NCBI GenBank assembly: GCA_030704615.1
Contig: CM060732.1
Coordinates: 18,354,001-18,414,000 of the forward strand
Reading direction: 5' to 3'
Origin: Takakia lepidozioides
Lineage: Eukaryota > Streptophyta > Takakiopsida > Takakiales > Takakiaceae
DNA length: 60,000 nt
Position numbers and translations under genes: made by a program. Position 1 is the first letter of the stretch, and every line of letters starts with the position of its first letter. Below the pieces are notes generated by a model. The model saw nothing but the letters and a program-made list of their open reading frames with translations, was not told the origin of the DNA and did no database searches. Below are positions 45,061-57,390 of the stretch, piece after piece.

Positions 45061-46721
45061 CGCATATCATCACAATACAACATCATTTTGAACCCCCAAG
45101 GATGCACCTTGAGAGGGACCCTGTATATAATCAAGTCTCCTGCTATAGGGCAGTCAATGCAATATGCCGGTAGGGGTTCCCACTCAAAAACAGGATGAGC
45201 ACGATAAGGCATGAGATTGCTATGGTGGCGGGAGCCCTGGATAGAGAACCTATCCAAACTAACGCATAGTACATCCTCTAACTCATGTTCAACTTGAGGG
45301 AAGATTAACATTATTCTAGATGGAGGTAATGCGCAGGCTGTAAGTAGCTGTGATTGAAGTGCACGCGACCTACAAGCAGCTTGCGTACCCAAGACTTGAG
45401 CTAGTAGATGGGGCTGATATGGTTCAGATTGTGACCCTCACAAACGCAAACACAATACCACTTACAGCTAGTTATCACTATACAAAGATTGCAACCTCCA
45501 AAACTCACACATGTATCACATAAATACTACACAGGGCACTTTCTTGGAACTCAGGTGAGCAACATAGACAAATGAATGTGCGTGCATAGTGAGTACGACA
45601 AGAGCAAAACCAAACACCCGAATGCTGGAGGAAATGGCCAGGTTGCACGAAGATACGGAAATGACGAGGTTGCATGCCAATACTGCCCGTGTCGCACCCC
45701 GTATCCAACGTGTTCCAGGCTGTTGTGCGCTCTAGTGCATTACATAACAACTGAAAGCATATCATGCATGGCTATCTCTGCACACTCAAAAATATGAGAA
45801 AGAAGGTCGATAGCACGAATAGAACGTTAGGCCATTAGGGCAAAGGTGTATGGGCCACACTTGCAAACGTGCAGACATTTTGAAAATCTACGTTGACAGA
45901 CCACCCGACGACGGGTGACCCGCCGTCTCGCACACTCCATGCGCGAGACTGTTGTCTTGAAGCTTTTCATGCAGCATCCATGGCGGACGCAGCCGCGCAG
46001 TCCATATCTCACGGTAGGCAGCTGAACGACTTAGTTTTTTTCACCAAAATGGCATACGTAGCAACCTTTAGTGCCTCCTGCAACCCCTTTGCCCTTATGT
46101 GAATGTTACATTATTTTCTAGATTTTCCAAAATATACACCAATGTAACTCTCTTCATGAAAAATCATCAAGCAGTTCATTCCTTCATAAAAACCTCCATA
46201 TCATTGTAAAGTGCCTTAGGGAGTCTTGAAAGCTACACTTCTTATGAAAGGACCATAGCATGAAAATGAATGGAAGAAGGTCTAATGAATTAGGATGTTC
46301 CAAGATAAAATGATAGATTTTGAAAATTTCTCACATATCTCATAAACTAATTCTTAGGGCTACATTGTGGTTTCCACGTATAACGGTGACCTTCCTACTG
46401 GACATTAAAATCCCTATGTGAATTGAAGTTTTCCACCACTCCAATTGATTCCATATAGTCCACAACCTTACTTTGGACATCATACATACTTTTACGTTTG
46501 GACTTCATTCAATGCTCAAATCTCCATGGATTCCAAAAAGAAAACCACCGTTGTTTTCAGCACAGAATAAGGATCAATGATTCATGTCTAAACTTTCAAA
46601 ATGCACTTATATCCAACATCCATGTCAGTCCTTCTATGTGGCACTGCATTCGCAGAGAGCTTGGGACGTCAATTTTGGGTGGACCGTAGCATGCTTTGAC
46701 CCATTCATATTGAATTTCCAG
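45061..46721. other. Right part of the insertion, no recognised gene
   Basis: A minus-strand frame at 45,048-45,392 lies upstream of the helicase fragment and could be an earlier exon, but it has no clear motif. From 46,100 the sequence is AT-rich and non-coding up to the 8-bp repeat. Confidence 0.4.
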
Positions 46722-47475
46722 AAAAAATGTATTGAGATGGTATCCGTTGTCCACTTGCATTGATGCAAACTACAACTGTCAGCCATTCTCGATTACCAGA
46801 ACTCCTAGTCAAAACTGCCTTGCTTCCTTTCCTTGCAATGACTTTGGCTCCACCAATCTTTATGCTGGCTGAAAGTCCTGTTTCGTCGACATTCCACACA
46901 TGAGATGGTAAGAACTTGGACCTGGCATATGTTTCACCAATGAACTTGTAGAAGGTATTACATCGCTCTGGACTCACATTCTTTGCTCTCTTAGCATCGA
47001 GGCCTTGTGGCGTCCGCAAAACAAGGTGTGGGTGCCTCAATTGGAAAAACCTCCACCACTTATTCCCGGGCATTCCAGCTTTTAAAGGGGTGGAACGACC
47101 TTCACAAATTTGCTTGACTTTGCTTTTTAACATCTGCAAAGATACACAATGGGCTACAACTTGCATATCCTCACACCATTTCACCAGTGCACTTTCTTCA
47201 TCTGGTCTCAAAGCAGTGGGTGGGCCAAGTTTCCTGTATGTCACCTTCTTTGTTTTCCAGCTACGGATGGTAGATTCAGGAATGTTGTACAATCTTGCAG
47301 CTGCGCGAAGGCCCATTTGCCTTGACTGAATGCTTTCGAGAGCTTCTTTCATTGATTCTTCTGTCCACTTGCCACGCTCCTTACATTTTTGTTTGAATCT
47401 CGGGGCAGGTGTCATGACACGATGAACTCTCTTCCCCCACACTAAGGGAGAAGACCCCTTGCACGCTGTCACCAT
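46722..47475 (-). pseudogene. Pogo-like transposase, N-terminal half
   Basis: From Met at 47,475: residues 37-80 form a Psq-type helix-turn-helix (KWTEESMKEALESIQSRQ, RAAARLYNIPESTIRSWK). Residues 90-155 resemble the CENP-B/Tc5 DNA-binding domain (SALVKWCEDMQ, MPGNKWWRFFQLRHP). The DDE domain starts with VWNVDETG (first catalytic Asp, residue 197) and runs to CINASGQRIPSQYIF, where it is cut at the insertion. Abutting it to 32,085 across one copy of the 8-bp duplication restores the frame (IF then YGLQVAAF). This half has no internal stop, so the insertion may have been what inactivated it. Confidence 0.88.
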
Positions 47476-49917
47476 TTTGGGCTATCTTATTCACCCTATT
47501 CTCCCTTAGCACATGTACACCTAGAAACATAGTGGATACATCTCCCTTGTCACACGTCAAACAATTGGCAAGCAGATCCACCCTGTATTTTGCTTCAGCT
47601 TCAGAAGGACCTGCCACATGCGGCCTAAATCATAGGCTTTCCAAGCTTGGGACCCTTGTTGGCCTCCACACCAATTTTTATGTCCTTAGATCTTTGCCGC
47701 GACCCTTCACCTATAGCAATCCTGACAGTTCATTGGGAAGCAGCTGCGCCACTGCCTTCCAGTATGCCTTGTTTGTACTTTTGTGGAAGTTCTCTTGATT
47801 TGCTGGAAAAACCTGCCCAATAGACAACATGGCCCTTATGTTCAGTGCACGTATGTGCATTGTACTTAGATATGTAAATCTCCACATAAAATATAGACCC
47901 ACATATGTAATAGTTTGTACATGTGTGTCAGTGAATTTGACCACATTTTTACACTCAACGATTTTGATTTTCCGTTGCAAACTTACTGAATGAATGCATG
48001 GGCACTTCAAACCTTCAGATAATCTCCAATGCCAAGGCAGGGCAAAGGACACTCAAGCGCATATACAACTCACATGAGGCAGCTAAAAGGGATAAATATT
48101 TCTCTCGATGTCCAGATTGCACGGTTCCCTTCTGCATCTGCATCTCATGGATCATTATTGTATGGCAATATGACAAATGAGTCGGACACCAGTGCAACCA
48201 TTCACTGGAAAAGTTAGAGAGTCTCTACACATGAGCAATAGACAAATCATATTGAACAGCCTAGTAGTGATTTTGGTTTCTTGACTGTGGTGACATTGAT
48301 TCCTTCTACCTTTGTCAAGGGCTGGAGGGAATTTCAAATTGGTGACTCTTGAATTTATCCCACTGTCTCTCCAAACAAGAGTTGGGTCCTTGATTCACTT
48401 TCATCTAAACCTAAAGGGCCTTTCTTTCTTGGCAATTCCTGGTGGCTGATGGCCCTTAGTCCTGATTGCTGCTACATGATTGTGTAGCCATAATATATGT
48501 TGATCCTTCAATGATAGAGACCGGATATAGACATTCATCCTTCAGATTTATCAGTGGATTACTGCCACACAATTTCAAAGAATCTGTCAAACTCTTACAT
48601 TATTCAATCAGAAAGTGCTCCGCATTGAGAAAAAACAGTATACCCTTGAAAAGGAGCTAACCACAATGAGTACTTACTTCGGGTCTGATAGGAAGTTCAA
48701 ACAGATGTGGAATCCCGAACTGCTTCACCACCTGTACTCAGATTTGATACGGCCCCCATCAAAACCACTTATGAGATAAACATGGTAGTCAAAATGGGAA
48801 GGGTTTAAGATATAGATGGTCTCAAAATGTTTCACCATGATCCACCTACACTAAAGCCATTGGAGGATGGCGGTGCATATGAAAACATGAAGGTGCAGTG
48901 CATAGCCCACATTCTTGTGCATTTGTTGGTAAAGATCTGCTTTGACTCACATTGAGTGATACAGTGATGCGCATACCTTGGATAGTAGCGCTTCCCATCA
49001 GCTTTGAAGCAGCACATATTCTCCACTATTGCAATGCACGGAATTTGGGCACAAAAAACATCATGCTATCATTTGGCCTTGATTTTTGTTATATCCATGG
49101 GGCTGACAGCCAAGCCGCTACAGCAAGAAACATTTATTCAACATGGCTGAGGACCTTAAGGATGATTTGAAGGGCCTAGCTACAATCAGCACTAGACTAA
49201 AATCTAAAGTGCGGGCGGAAGTCTACCTTAGAACAATAAACAGATGCAGAGAAGAAGAGGACAATGCCAATGCGGGCTGTGTGGTCGGCAATATTCATTT
49301 TTTGACCCTGCTGCCATGACCCGTTTGGGAGCTAGAGGCTAACGTCAGTAAATATGCTGCGGTGGCATTCAACGACAAAAATCCTTCCATCATAGGTAAT
49401 CTGGAGCTTGAAATCTGGCCCTCTTACACCAACGAGCTAACTTGCAGAATTCAACATGGAAATTTAGGGCCGATTCTGACAAGATGGAAAAACAAGGTGA
49501 AATGTGTTGAAGAAGGTGCCTTCATTAGCAGTGCCTTGTTCTATCAATTGTGATGCTGCCGCTGCTGTTTCCAGTTGTCCATTCGTGGCTGCATCCTCAT
49601 TGTCGCTCCATTGTTGTAGATGTAAGGCTCACGATTTTGAGTATGAGACAGATTCCATAACCGCATTGACTTGTTTCATGGATATTTTGGAAAATGTGAT
49701 GGCTACTATTTTTATGAAGATCTGATGGAGACCTTGAATGTAATTGCTCTGCCAGATCGATGGAGTTCACGCCATGGCAATGCCCGATCTCGTGACAATC
49801 AATTGTGGGGAGCAGAGGCGGGAAGCAAGAAGCATGAAGCGCGTGGATGAATGCATGGATGTGACAGGTAGAATGTGGATGGAATGTTCTGGATGATAAC
49901 GTATAACATTCATCCAA
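47476..49917. other. 5' region of the pogo-like element
   Basis: About 2.4 kb between the transposase start and the right subterminal repeats. Many short frames, none recognised. It should contain the transposase promoter, which I cannot place. Confidence 0.4.
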
Positions 49918-49988
49918 ACTGCGCAATCAGGTGCGCAGTATTGGGAACATTGTTGCGAACTGCGCATTATTAGGACCATTTACCATAT
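49918..49988. repeat. Right subterminal repeats
   Basis: The palindrome ACTGCGCA-ATCAGG-TGCGCAGT at 49,918-49,939 resembles the TGCGCA hairpin on the left. The inverted copy of the left ATGGTCCTAATAATGC repeat is at 49,964-49,988. Confidence 0.8.
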
Positions 49989-50114
49989 TACCTCAACAAT
50001 TATTTTGACCTCCCTCAAAAACTATTGATGAGGTAACTTTCTTTTAAGAAAAACATAATGTTTGATATGTGATAAAAGATAGCAGATATATTATAATTTT
50101 TCTGCCCTATAGGC

Positions 50115-50138
50115 ATAACAATTATCTAGGGTCGACTG
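50115..50138 (-). repeat. Right terminal inverted repeat of the pogo-like element
   Basis: On the minus strand begins CAGTCGACCCTAGATAATTG. Flanked outside by TA (50,139-50,140). Confidence 0.85.
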
Positions 50139-50140
50139 TA

Positions 50141-51690
50141 ACAGCACCCTAATTCTTGGCGACGAGCCTAAGCACCTCGCAATCGAAGCAGGTGACACCA
50201 TCTCCTCGGGCAATGCAGCGTTCTGGCAACGGCCAGCCCCTCCACCCGGCTCAGTCTGGCGATCTGACGGTGGAGGATGGTGCCCATGGCGAAATCTGGC
50301 TGGCCCCCGGCGTGATGGGGCGCCAGCCCTTGGATTTAGGGCGCCGTGCCCCCCGTTCTCAGGCGAAAACATAGGGTTCCCTGGTGCTTTTTGGCACCCG
50401 TTCGGGCGATAAATTTAGATTTTGCCCCCAGAAATCGTAAAGGGGTGTCGCGGGCCTTTTTTTTTGGGTGCTATTGTGCTTTTTTTCTCCTAAAAAGGAG
50501 GGGCTGGTGGGTGGTGATCCATGAACCTGCAAGGCCCTCCGAGCCCATAGTGAGAAGGATAGAGGGAGGATGGCTAGGGCCGTTGAGAAGCCCGTAGATG
50601 ATAGGAGTGACCTTGACAACTGCAAGATTGCGCCTCACTGCATGCTCGGGCGTCTAGTCACATAGCCTTAGGCTCGCAAAAGACCTAAGCTCGAGGTACC
50701 TCCTTGCCAGATTGATAAGGGGGTCTTCTAGAGTGTTGGAGAAAGGGCAGAAATCAAAAGTAGCTGGAGGATGATGGGGGGGGGGGGGGGATGTCAAAGT
50801 AGATTGCCCCCACAAGGAAAATGCGGATGCAAAGGTGCAGGTTGGAATCCCCACGAATGGAGCGCCTCTGCCAGAAACTCACAGTGCTCCTGTCATACTT
50901 GTTTCTCCTTCACGTTCCTTGGACGCCAGTGCTGCGGCTGCCTCACACCCAACGCTCTCGGCTGGACGGCAGGCAAAAAGAAAGAGGACCGGCTTGCCCT
51001 TTGTCTCATCTCCTCCACCAAGGCCTCGGCTCATTTTGCTGCCACGGGATCAGGGAAGTCCCCATGGATTATACCCAAAGCAAATAATGCTTAGCAACTC
51101 CTCTCTGATTTGCACAAAGATGAACGAGCTATCCAATGTAGGGAGCTTGATAGCGTTTCCGATTTTAGCCGTCTCAGGCATCATGACCACAATCTTCGGG
51201 ACCCCACTATCCTTGCTAGAATCAAATAAGGCAGGGTCCTGATCCACACTTAAAACAACATCGTCAATAGGATCAAAGACATTGAGGCTTCCAATGTAGG
51301 AGCCGGAATGGGCTCCAATCTCCGGCAGCGAGGCCAGATAATTATCTGGTAGGAACGGGAGCGCAATAATTCGGGGTTTGCAGGTGGCGCCATCCTTGTC
51401 GCCCCAGGCAGGTGACCAAGGGAAGATGTTCAGTTTGAAGCGAGATTTCCTCGTGTTGAAAGCAAGAGCTCGGTCTGCATCCTCCTTAGAACCAAATCTG
51501 ACAGTGTAAAAGCCACAAGATTTACGTCAAAAACTCTGCCCATAAATCTCATCTGGAGAAACAACAATGCGGCCAGATATTTCACCCAGTTTCATGAAAG
51601 GATTAGAAGTCAAGGGGAGCTCAAAGAAATCCTTTGCCGGGAAAGGAAATCTGTTCCTGATTTCATCATGATGCAGTCATCTGAAGTGAA
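50141..51690 (-). pseudogene. LINE ORF1-like remnant (DUF4283-type)
   Basis: The minus strand from about 51,690 reads FMKLGEISGRIVVSPDEIYG, then GFYTVRFGSKEDADRALAF and KLNIFPWSPAWGD. This fits the DUF4283 nucleic-acid-binding fold of plant LINE ORF1 proteins. Further on, FIFVQIREELLSIICFGYNP occupies the place of the zinc-knuckle approach. A stop at about 51,528 and a stop at 51,050 break it, and sequence down to 50,141 is only weakly coding. The pogo-like element sits directly beside it. Confidence is moderate because no zinc knuckle survives. Confidence 0.5.
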
Positions 51691-53629
51691 TGAGAACAAG
51701 TAAACAAATTTATGGCGTCCGCAGGAGAGCACAGGACGCGCAGAGGGCCCATATGACACAGTACAACGACAGAGAAGATAGAGAGCTAGAGAGAGAGAGT
51801 ACATCGTATGCTTCCATAGCAGAGCATTCATTCTCCTCGACTGGTCCTGAGATGCAGACGGAATGGCCTAGAGCACGCACTGAGCCCTTTAAAAGAGGGC
51901 TTGTCAGATACGCAATAACCGGCACCTATCCCAAACACACACGGCGTGAGAAGGGCGAGCAAATTACAATGATGCCCACCAAACAAGTTAGGCCTCTGTG
52001 ATATCTCTCTCCATTTAACTTGATTTGGGCAGTTGAGTGTTTATTCTTTGTTCTGGCAGAGCAGTAGCAGCCATGCCAGTATTGCAAAACACAATCAGTA
52101 TAACAGCCATCGCTCTACATCATTGGGGTTAAACCTTAGATTCCATTGAACGTCAGCATCGCTGCAGAATGCGGGCAAATTCTGCACTAGCGGGGCTCAT
52201 GAGTAGCGACCAACATGGTACGAAACTCCTATCTTCCTGTCAGCGAAATCTTCTTTCAATCAATCAAATTCTCAGCAGGGAAGAGGAGACTAGCATGGGT
52301 CTTACTGTGAAGGTGTTTTCCAGCAACATCCACCATATACTGGCCCGCAGTGACTCCAGTGAATCGTGATGGCGACTCCAATGGGTTACTCGGACCAGCT
52401 TTCCCTCTACCCTTTTGTGGCGGGCGTGGATTCTCTACAACATCCGGCCTATGGCAACGTACAAACAACGATGGTTGTAAGCAATGTACTCACGTGTTGT
52501 AGAAGTTTCTTCATTTCTGAGCTTCCCGTGGACTTTATGAGAGTGTACCAGTTGAAGGGGTGATCTACAGTTGCAGCGCTGCCACAGTTAAAACATAACC
52601 ATCTCTGAGCTTATACTCTAGATAGGGGGTGTAGGACTGGGACGATTCTTACCTGGAAGATAAGTTTGCGTTTGTGAAATTGTCAGCTTCTTTAATGAGC
52701 ACATTTGTGTGATTGGGGGGATATCCCATCACCATTTCCAGCTCACTGTGACTAATGTACTATCGCAGCTCATTTGTGCCAACTTCAGCTCCAGATTGGT
52801 CGTGTTGCTCTTGTAGCAGTTGTTAGATAGAACAACCTAAGGAACATCAGGAACAGAGTACTGAATTAGAAATGTCACTTGCTTAGGTGAGAGATAGGAG
52901 CTTAATTTGCAACATTTGGCATTATCGTGTTATGTGCAATATCCAAGATTCTCTATCTGATTTTAACGTGAGCACCTTGAGCTGGGCACAGTGTCGATGT
53001 ACTAACTAGTTCCACAGATGGTAGCTTTGCTCTTCTCCCTGCAGTTTGAGATAGTCTAGAAGTGTCCCGAACATTTGAGCCAACCGTCTCACGAGGAGGG
53101 AAGAGCTTGAAGGGAATATGTGTTACACAGTCCACAAAAACCAAAGTATACTTCAGCTAGATAATACATCAAGGGGGAGAGGAAGATACCCCTGTTTTCA
53201 GTTCAAGGGGGATGGGGTTGTGGAGGCAACTTTCGAGCGATGTCGACGGGTGGTCCCTCACACGGGGAAGCTTCAGGGGCTAACAGTCGAGGTCCAAACA
53301 TTTGCTTTTCCTCTTCAAGGTGCTTATTAAAGCTTCTGGCTCACCCTTCTTGTCACAACCAACTGCTCAAGATAAGTACTTAAGGTCCTCCATCTGTCTC
53401 AGTCCAGCATACCGATGGTTGACATCAGATACAGAGCTTATGCGATTGCTAATAGCTAGATTTGCAGATAGAAGACAAGTCTGTTACAATGGAATAAAAA
53501 ATAGTATAGTACTCATAAGAGTACTTATAGGCATTCGAGGATGCCAGCAAAAATGCGCGCATAGATTCAAATTGTGTTTCTAGAAGCTACATACTCTGCA
53601 GGAAACTTCTGGAACACTCTATCCTATCT
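51691..53629. other. No recognisable gene
   Basis: Scattered short frames. The downstream flank of the copia remnant on the minus strand should include its 3' LTR, starting perhaps near 53,613 (minus-strand TGTTCC after purine-rich GATAGAG), but no matching 5' LTR is present to confirm it. Confidence 0.4.
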
Positions 53630-55495
53630 GTCTAAGAATCCTTCATGTAATTCGCTGAGCTGGATCATTACAAAATCTGACGTGGCCGCCATGTAGTAAG
53701 TACGTTGTTTATTTCGTGGAACTCTGTCACTTAATACTCCCACTAAGAGTTTCACAGAAATAAACAATAGAGTCACAGACACCATAAACCTCCTTGCATC
53801 TCCCACTTTGTTTATTTCGAAGCCAGATTGAGCAGCGCCCGAAAACGGTTGAATGCTGGAGTAGGCAAGGGCAATCTGATCGCTGGTAGCAATGTACTGA
53901 AGTATGATTTGCTCCTTCTCATAGAAATCCCTGACAAGATGATAAAACAATATCAATGTGCTTTGTTTTCTTGTGATAAACAGGATTCTTGACACAGCGG
54001 ATAGCGGCCTGGTTGTCACAGTAGATAGTAAGTTGGAATTTTCTGCGGAAAGCTGAGTTCAGCAAGCATTCTTCGCATCCATACAACTTCCTTCGATGTG
54101 TTGCTCATCGCAACATACTCAGCCTCCATAATAGAAGCAACATTGCAATTCTGTTCCCTGCTGGACCAAATGATTGGAGCCCCATTGAGAAATAGCAATG
54201 CGCCAGTTCTGCTTTTGCGATCATCGGGGTCGCCCCCATAATCTGCGTCTCCATAAGCAATTAACGTGTGAGGCGCTGAAGTAGGGCCGAAGTGAAGAGC
54301 AAAATCTGCTGTTGCATGAAGATAACGAAAAATTCGTTTTAGTGCAGTTACATGTATCGGCTTAGGTTGAGACGAATACTTGGCTGCAATAGCAATTGCA
54401 TATGCGATATCAGGACGGCTCCTTGTCATAGCATACATAAAGGAACCCACTGCTTCCTGGTAGGGAAAATTGGTAACCACAACATCGTCGTGTGACTGAG
54501 TATAAGCTTCCAGTGTGACATTGGAATCTGCTGGGGTTGTCACCGTACGAGCATCGTCCATCTTGAACTTTCTAACAATGCGCTTGACGTACAGTGTCTG
54601 ATCAATAGTGAGCGTCCTCTGTGCTCTGTTCCTTGTCACTCGTAAGCCGACGTAGCAGTCAGGTGCACCCTTAGTAACTTCGAAATGCTTTCGGAGATAA
54701 TCTATGATATCATCCCCCTGTCTTAGTATCAGAAGATGCCACAAGACCATCATCCACAAATATTGTCAGATAAATCTTGGGATCAGCACTGTAATAGAGA
54801 CATGGATCTGCAGTGCTTTGCAGGAGGTTGTACTTGATCAGGAAGTCGCTGAACTTCTGGTTCCATGCTCTGGATGCCTGCTTCAAGCCATACAAGCTTT
54901 TTCTGAGCTTGCAAACTAATCCTTATGTGCCTGGTTGCTCAAAGCCCTTTGGCTGGCACATGTAAATCTCTTCATCCAACTGCCCGTGTAAAAAAGCAGT
55001 TTCAATATCAAACTGTAATAGGTCAAGATCGTCAACAGCCGCGATAGACAAGAGTGTGCAAATGGTTTCATGTCGAACCACAGGAGCATAAGTGTCGTGA
55101 TAATCCACCCCTTGCTTCTGGGTGTATCCCTTAGCAACCAGTCGACCCTTTAGTCGATCCACGCTTCCGTTTGACTTAAAAACCCATCTGCATTGGACTG
55201 CTCTGCGTCCTGGAGGTAGCTGTGTCAATGTCCACGTCTCATTTTGAAGCCTGAGTGAGTTATACTCCGTCTGCATTGCCTCTTGCCACTTGGTATGATC
55301 TGGTGCAGAAATTGCCTCTTCATACGTATTTGGATCACCAAGAGACTCAATGGTCTCAGTGTTTCCTGCAAAATCAGTTTCAGCATAATAGAGGAAATCG
55401 TCGTACCGTTGAGGTGGCCCTGCATTTCGCTGTGGTCTGACTCTCACACGAGCTTCGTCAAAAATGATTTGACCGTCGGCATCTGGATTGTCCAC
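53630..55495 (-). pseudogene. Copia reverse transcriptase and RNase H
   Basis: The RT opens with WQEAMQTEYNSLRLQNETW and has CRWVFKSNGSVDRLKGRLVA, DYHDTYAPVV and FDIETAFLHGQLDEEIYM. A frame change leads to MYGLKQASRAWNQKF and the active site IFVDDGLVAS (FVDD). A further frame (54,759-54,016) carries YQEAVGSFMYAMTRSRPDIA and the RNase H motifs GDADYGGDPDDRKSRTG and MEAEYVAMS. The last part is frameshifted near 54,019 and reads through SAVSRILFITRKQST-like sequence, corresponding to the usual KNPVFHKRTKHIDI end in another frame. Confidence 0.88.
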
Positions 55496-55576
55496 ATAAT
55501 CTCTGCTATTGGCTGCTCCTGAGCTCTGTGATCCATCAATTGGTTCTACAGGCTATGCCACATTCTGTTGCAGGTC

Positions 55577-56598
55577 TCATTCTGGCTGAACTGGATATGT
55601 TGATGCATTTGAGGCAGGACCTAAGGCAAGTATGATAGAGCTCTGATTGCTCTGTTGAGATTCCTTGAACGCTATGTTGGTTGCATCATCGTGAAACAAG
55701 ACATCTCTGCTTACGATCACCTTGCATTTTTCTGTGTCCCAAAGCCTATAAGCTTTACTTTGGATGTCATAGCCTAGGAAAAGGCACTTTCTGCTTTTGC
55801 TATCCAACTTCTTACGCAGCTATGAGGGGATGTGTGCATAGGCTGTAGTTCCAAATGCACGTAAATGTGCCACATCTGGCCGCTTATTATTCCAGGCCTG
55901 CAATGGGTTGCATACCCTAAGGAAAGAGTGCCAATTCGGTTGAGCTAATATGCTGCCGTCATTACTGCTTCACCCCAAAAGTTGAGCGGCATTTGCTTGT
56001 CATGCAACATAGTCCTAACCATTTCGATAATGGTTTGGTTATCTCTTTCTGCATAACCATTTTGTTCAGGGGTGTACGCTGTTGTCAGCTCATGCGTGAT
56101 TCCCTTAGCTGATAGAAACTCAGCAAATGCCTTGTTCACATATTCAGTCCCTCGATCGGTGCGAAGCTTCATTATCTCGTTTCCGGTAGCATGCTTGGAG
56201 ATGTTCCATAACTCCTTGAAGCGATTAAGAACATCACTTTTCTGGCTAATATAGTAGATTACTCTATAGCCGCTGAAGTCGTCTTTGAAATTTACAAAAT
56301 ACTTAGCACTACCTATTGAAGGCTGTTGAATAGGACCTACCACATCTGAGTGATAAAACGATCCTACCAGTGCTTTAACTCTCTCACGCTGAATATGTTT
56401 AGGGAAGGTTTGACGATGATTTTTACCATGGACACAACCCTGACAAAATGGAAGATCGCTCATCTTGCCTGAAATGCTTAGACCTGTAACTGATCCTCTC
56501 TTCTCCATGACCTTAAGCACCTCAGCATTAGCATGACCAAAGCGTCTATGCCAATTTTCCAAGTTCTGTCCTTTGAGTGACAGAACCAATCTCTGCAA
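55577..56598 (-). pseudogene. Copia integrase
   Basis: HHCC finger: WHRRFGH and CQGCVHGK (residues 16-59 of the frame starting at 56,598). The core triad is complete: Asp in YHSDVVGPI, Asp in LRTDRGTEY and Glu in PEQNGYAERDNQT, with 35 residues between the last two. After a frame break near 55,945, the C-terminal region has SRKCLFLGYDIQSKAYRLWD and VIVSRDVLFHDD, as in copia elements (55,577-55,807). Confidence 0.9.
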
Positions 56599-57390
56599 TG
56601 ACTGAGTGTGCCTGTGAATCTGGTTTGACTACTCTGATACACAATCGTCTTTCTCTCACTCCTGTCATGACCAGTTTAGACTGTATGTGCTCTGAGTAGA
56701 ACCGACAAGTACTGTGGCGATATAAACAAGTTATGTCTCTGCTTGTAAGCGCAGTGATTGACACAAGATTGCGTCTCAGTTCAAGTAAAAGTACTCGGTT
56801 CAAAATGCCTCTTATCCAAATCCCATCAACATAAGACATTATTTCTATATCTCCAACACCTCTGACCCAAACCTGAAGGTCCGTTGCGACTTTAACTCCC
56901 CAGACCCCAGAGACAATAGGTTTAAAGCTAGCATACCAATCGCGATGGAATGTCATGTGCTCCGATGCCCTGGAGTCGGCAATCCACATTTCTTCTTGAT
57001 CACTGTGCGTGATGTACGCCTGACTGATGTATCATGCTGTTGTAAGCACCTGCTGAGGCTGAGTATTCTCTTGTGAAGATACAAAGTTCCAATTCCTCCA
57101 CTGCTTCGTGTATCTCTGATATATAATGCAAAACTTCATTGGCCATTACTTGCTGCTGCATCACTCCCACTGTCACTTGCAGTATGGTAATCAGCTTTCA
57201 ATAGCATATCAGGGATCGTTAACTTTGCTTCCGCAAGAAACGCATCGCTCTCCATGACGTCGGTTTCTGTTACATAGCTTGGCTGCCTGGCTTATGCTTA
57301 CAGTCCTTCTTGCAGCCCTTGATTGAGCAAAGATCCTCCGTACATTCCTTAGACCAGTGTCCCCAGCAATGACACTCGTTGCACTGACTG
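56546..57390 (-). pseudogene. Copia gag end and protease
   Basis: A knuckle CNECHCWGHWSKEC (CX2CX4HX4C) lies at about 57,335-57,380, followed by a second Cys-rich stretch (CSIKGCKKDC). After frame breaks comes the protease WIADSRASEHM at about 56,955-56,985, where the active-site DSG has become DSR, so it should be inactive. It continues with VRGVGDIEI and LRRNLVSITAL, typical of copia protease before the integrase zinc finger. Confidence 0.8.

Larger units (their letters stand above)
32086..46721. mobile_element. 14.6-kb insertion inside the pogo-like transposase
   Basis: AAAAAATG occurs at 32,078-32,085 and again at 46,722-46,729, so the segment between is flanked by an 8-bp direct repeat. 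Removing the segment and one repeat joins the two transposase halves in frame. Eight-base duplications are typical of hAT and some other DNA transposons. I could not find convincing terminal inverted repeats: ATATGAA lies 3 bases inside the left end and about 11 inside the right end, inverted. Contents: a transposase gene in two opposite-strand halves, a coiled-coil/NLS gene, and a helicase scrap. Confidence 0.75.
28251..50138 (-). mobile_element. Pogo/Tigger-like DNA transposon, 21.9 kb, with nested insertion
   Basis: Left end CAGTTGACCTTAGATAA at 28,251 and right end (minus strand) CAGTCGACCCTAGATAA at 50,138 are inverted repeats matching at 21 of 24 positions. TA dinucleotides flank both ends (28,249-28,250 and 50,139-50,140). 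CAG-initial ends with a TA duplication are the signature of pogo/Tc1-mariner elements. Inside, on the minus strand, are the N-terminal half of a pogo-type transposase (46,722-47,475) and its C-terminal half (30,860-32,085). A 14,636-bp insertion separates them. Without it the element would be about 7.2 kb. Confidence 0.85.
53630..57390 (-). mobile_element. Ty1/copia retrotransposon, decayed and 5'-truncated
   Basis: The minus strand carries a gag zinc knuckle, protease, integrase, reverse transcriptase and RNase H, in the integrase-before-RT order that defines Ty1/copia. The gag N-terminal part and 5' LTR are missing: homology stops near 57,390 where short tandem repeats begin. Several stops and frameshifts are present. 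Confidence 0.88.

Noticed and set aside
32086-46721. The 14.6-kb segment as a long intron of the pogo transposase
   Set aside because: It is flanked by an 8-bp direct repeat and holds other transposon genes on both strands, and GT-AG borders do not fall at the junction. Insertion fits better.
56620-57120. Initiator-Met-type primer-binding site for the copia element (CTCTGATA-like words)
   Set aside because: Matches are only 8-9 bases and lie inside coding sequence, not after an LTR.
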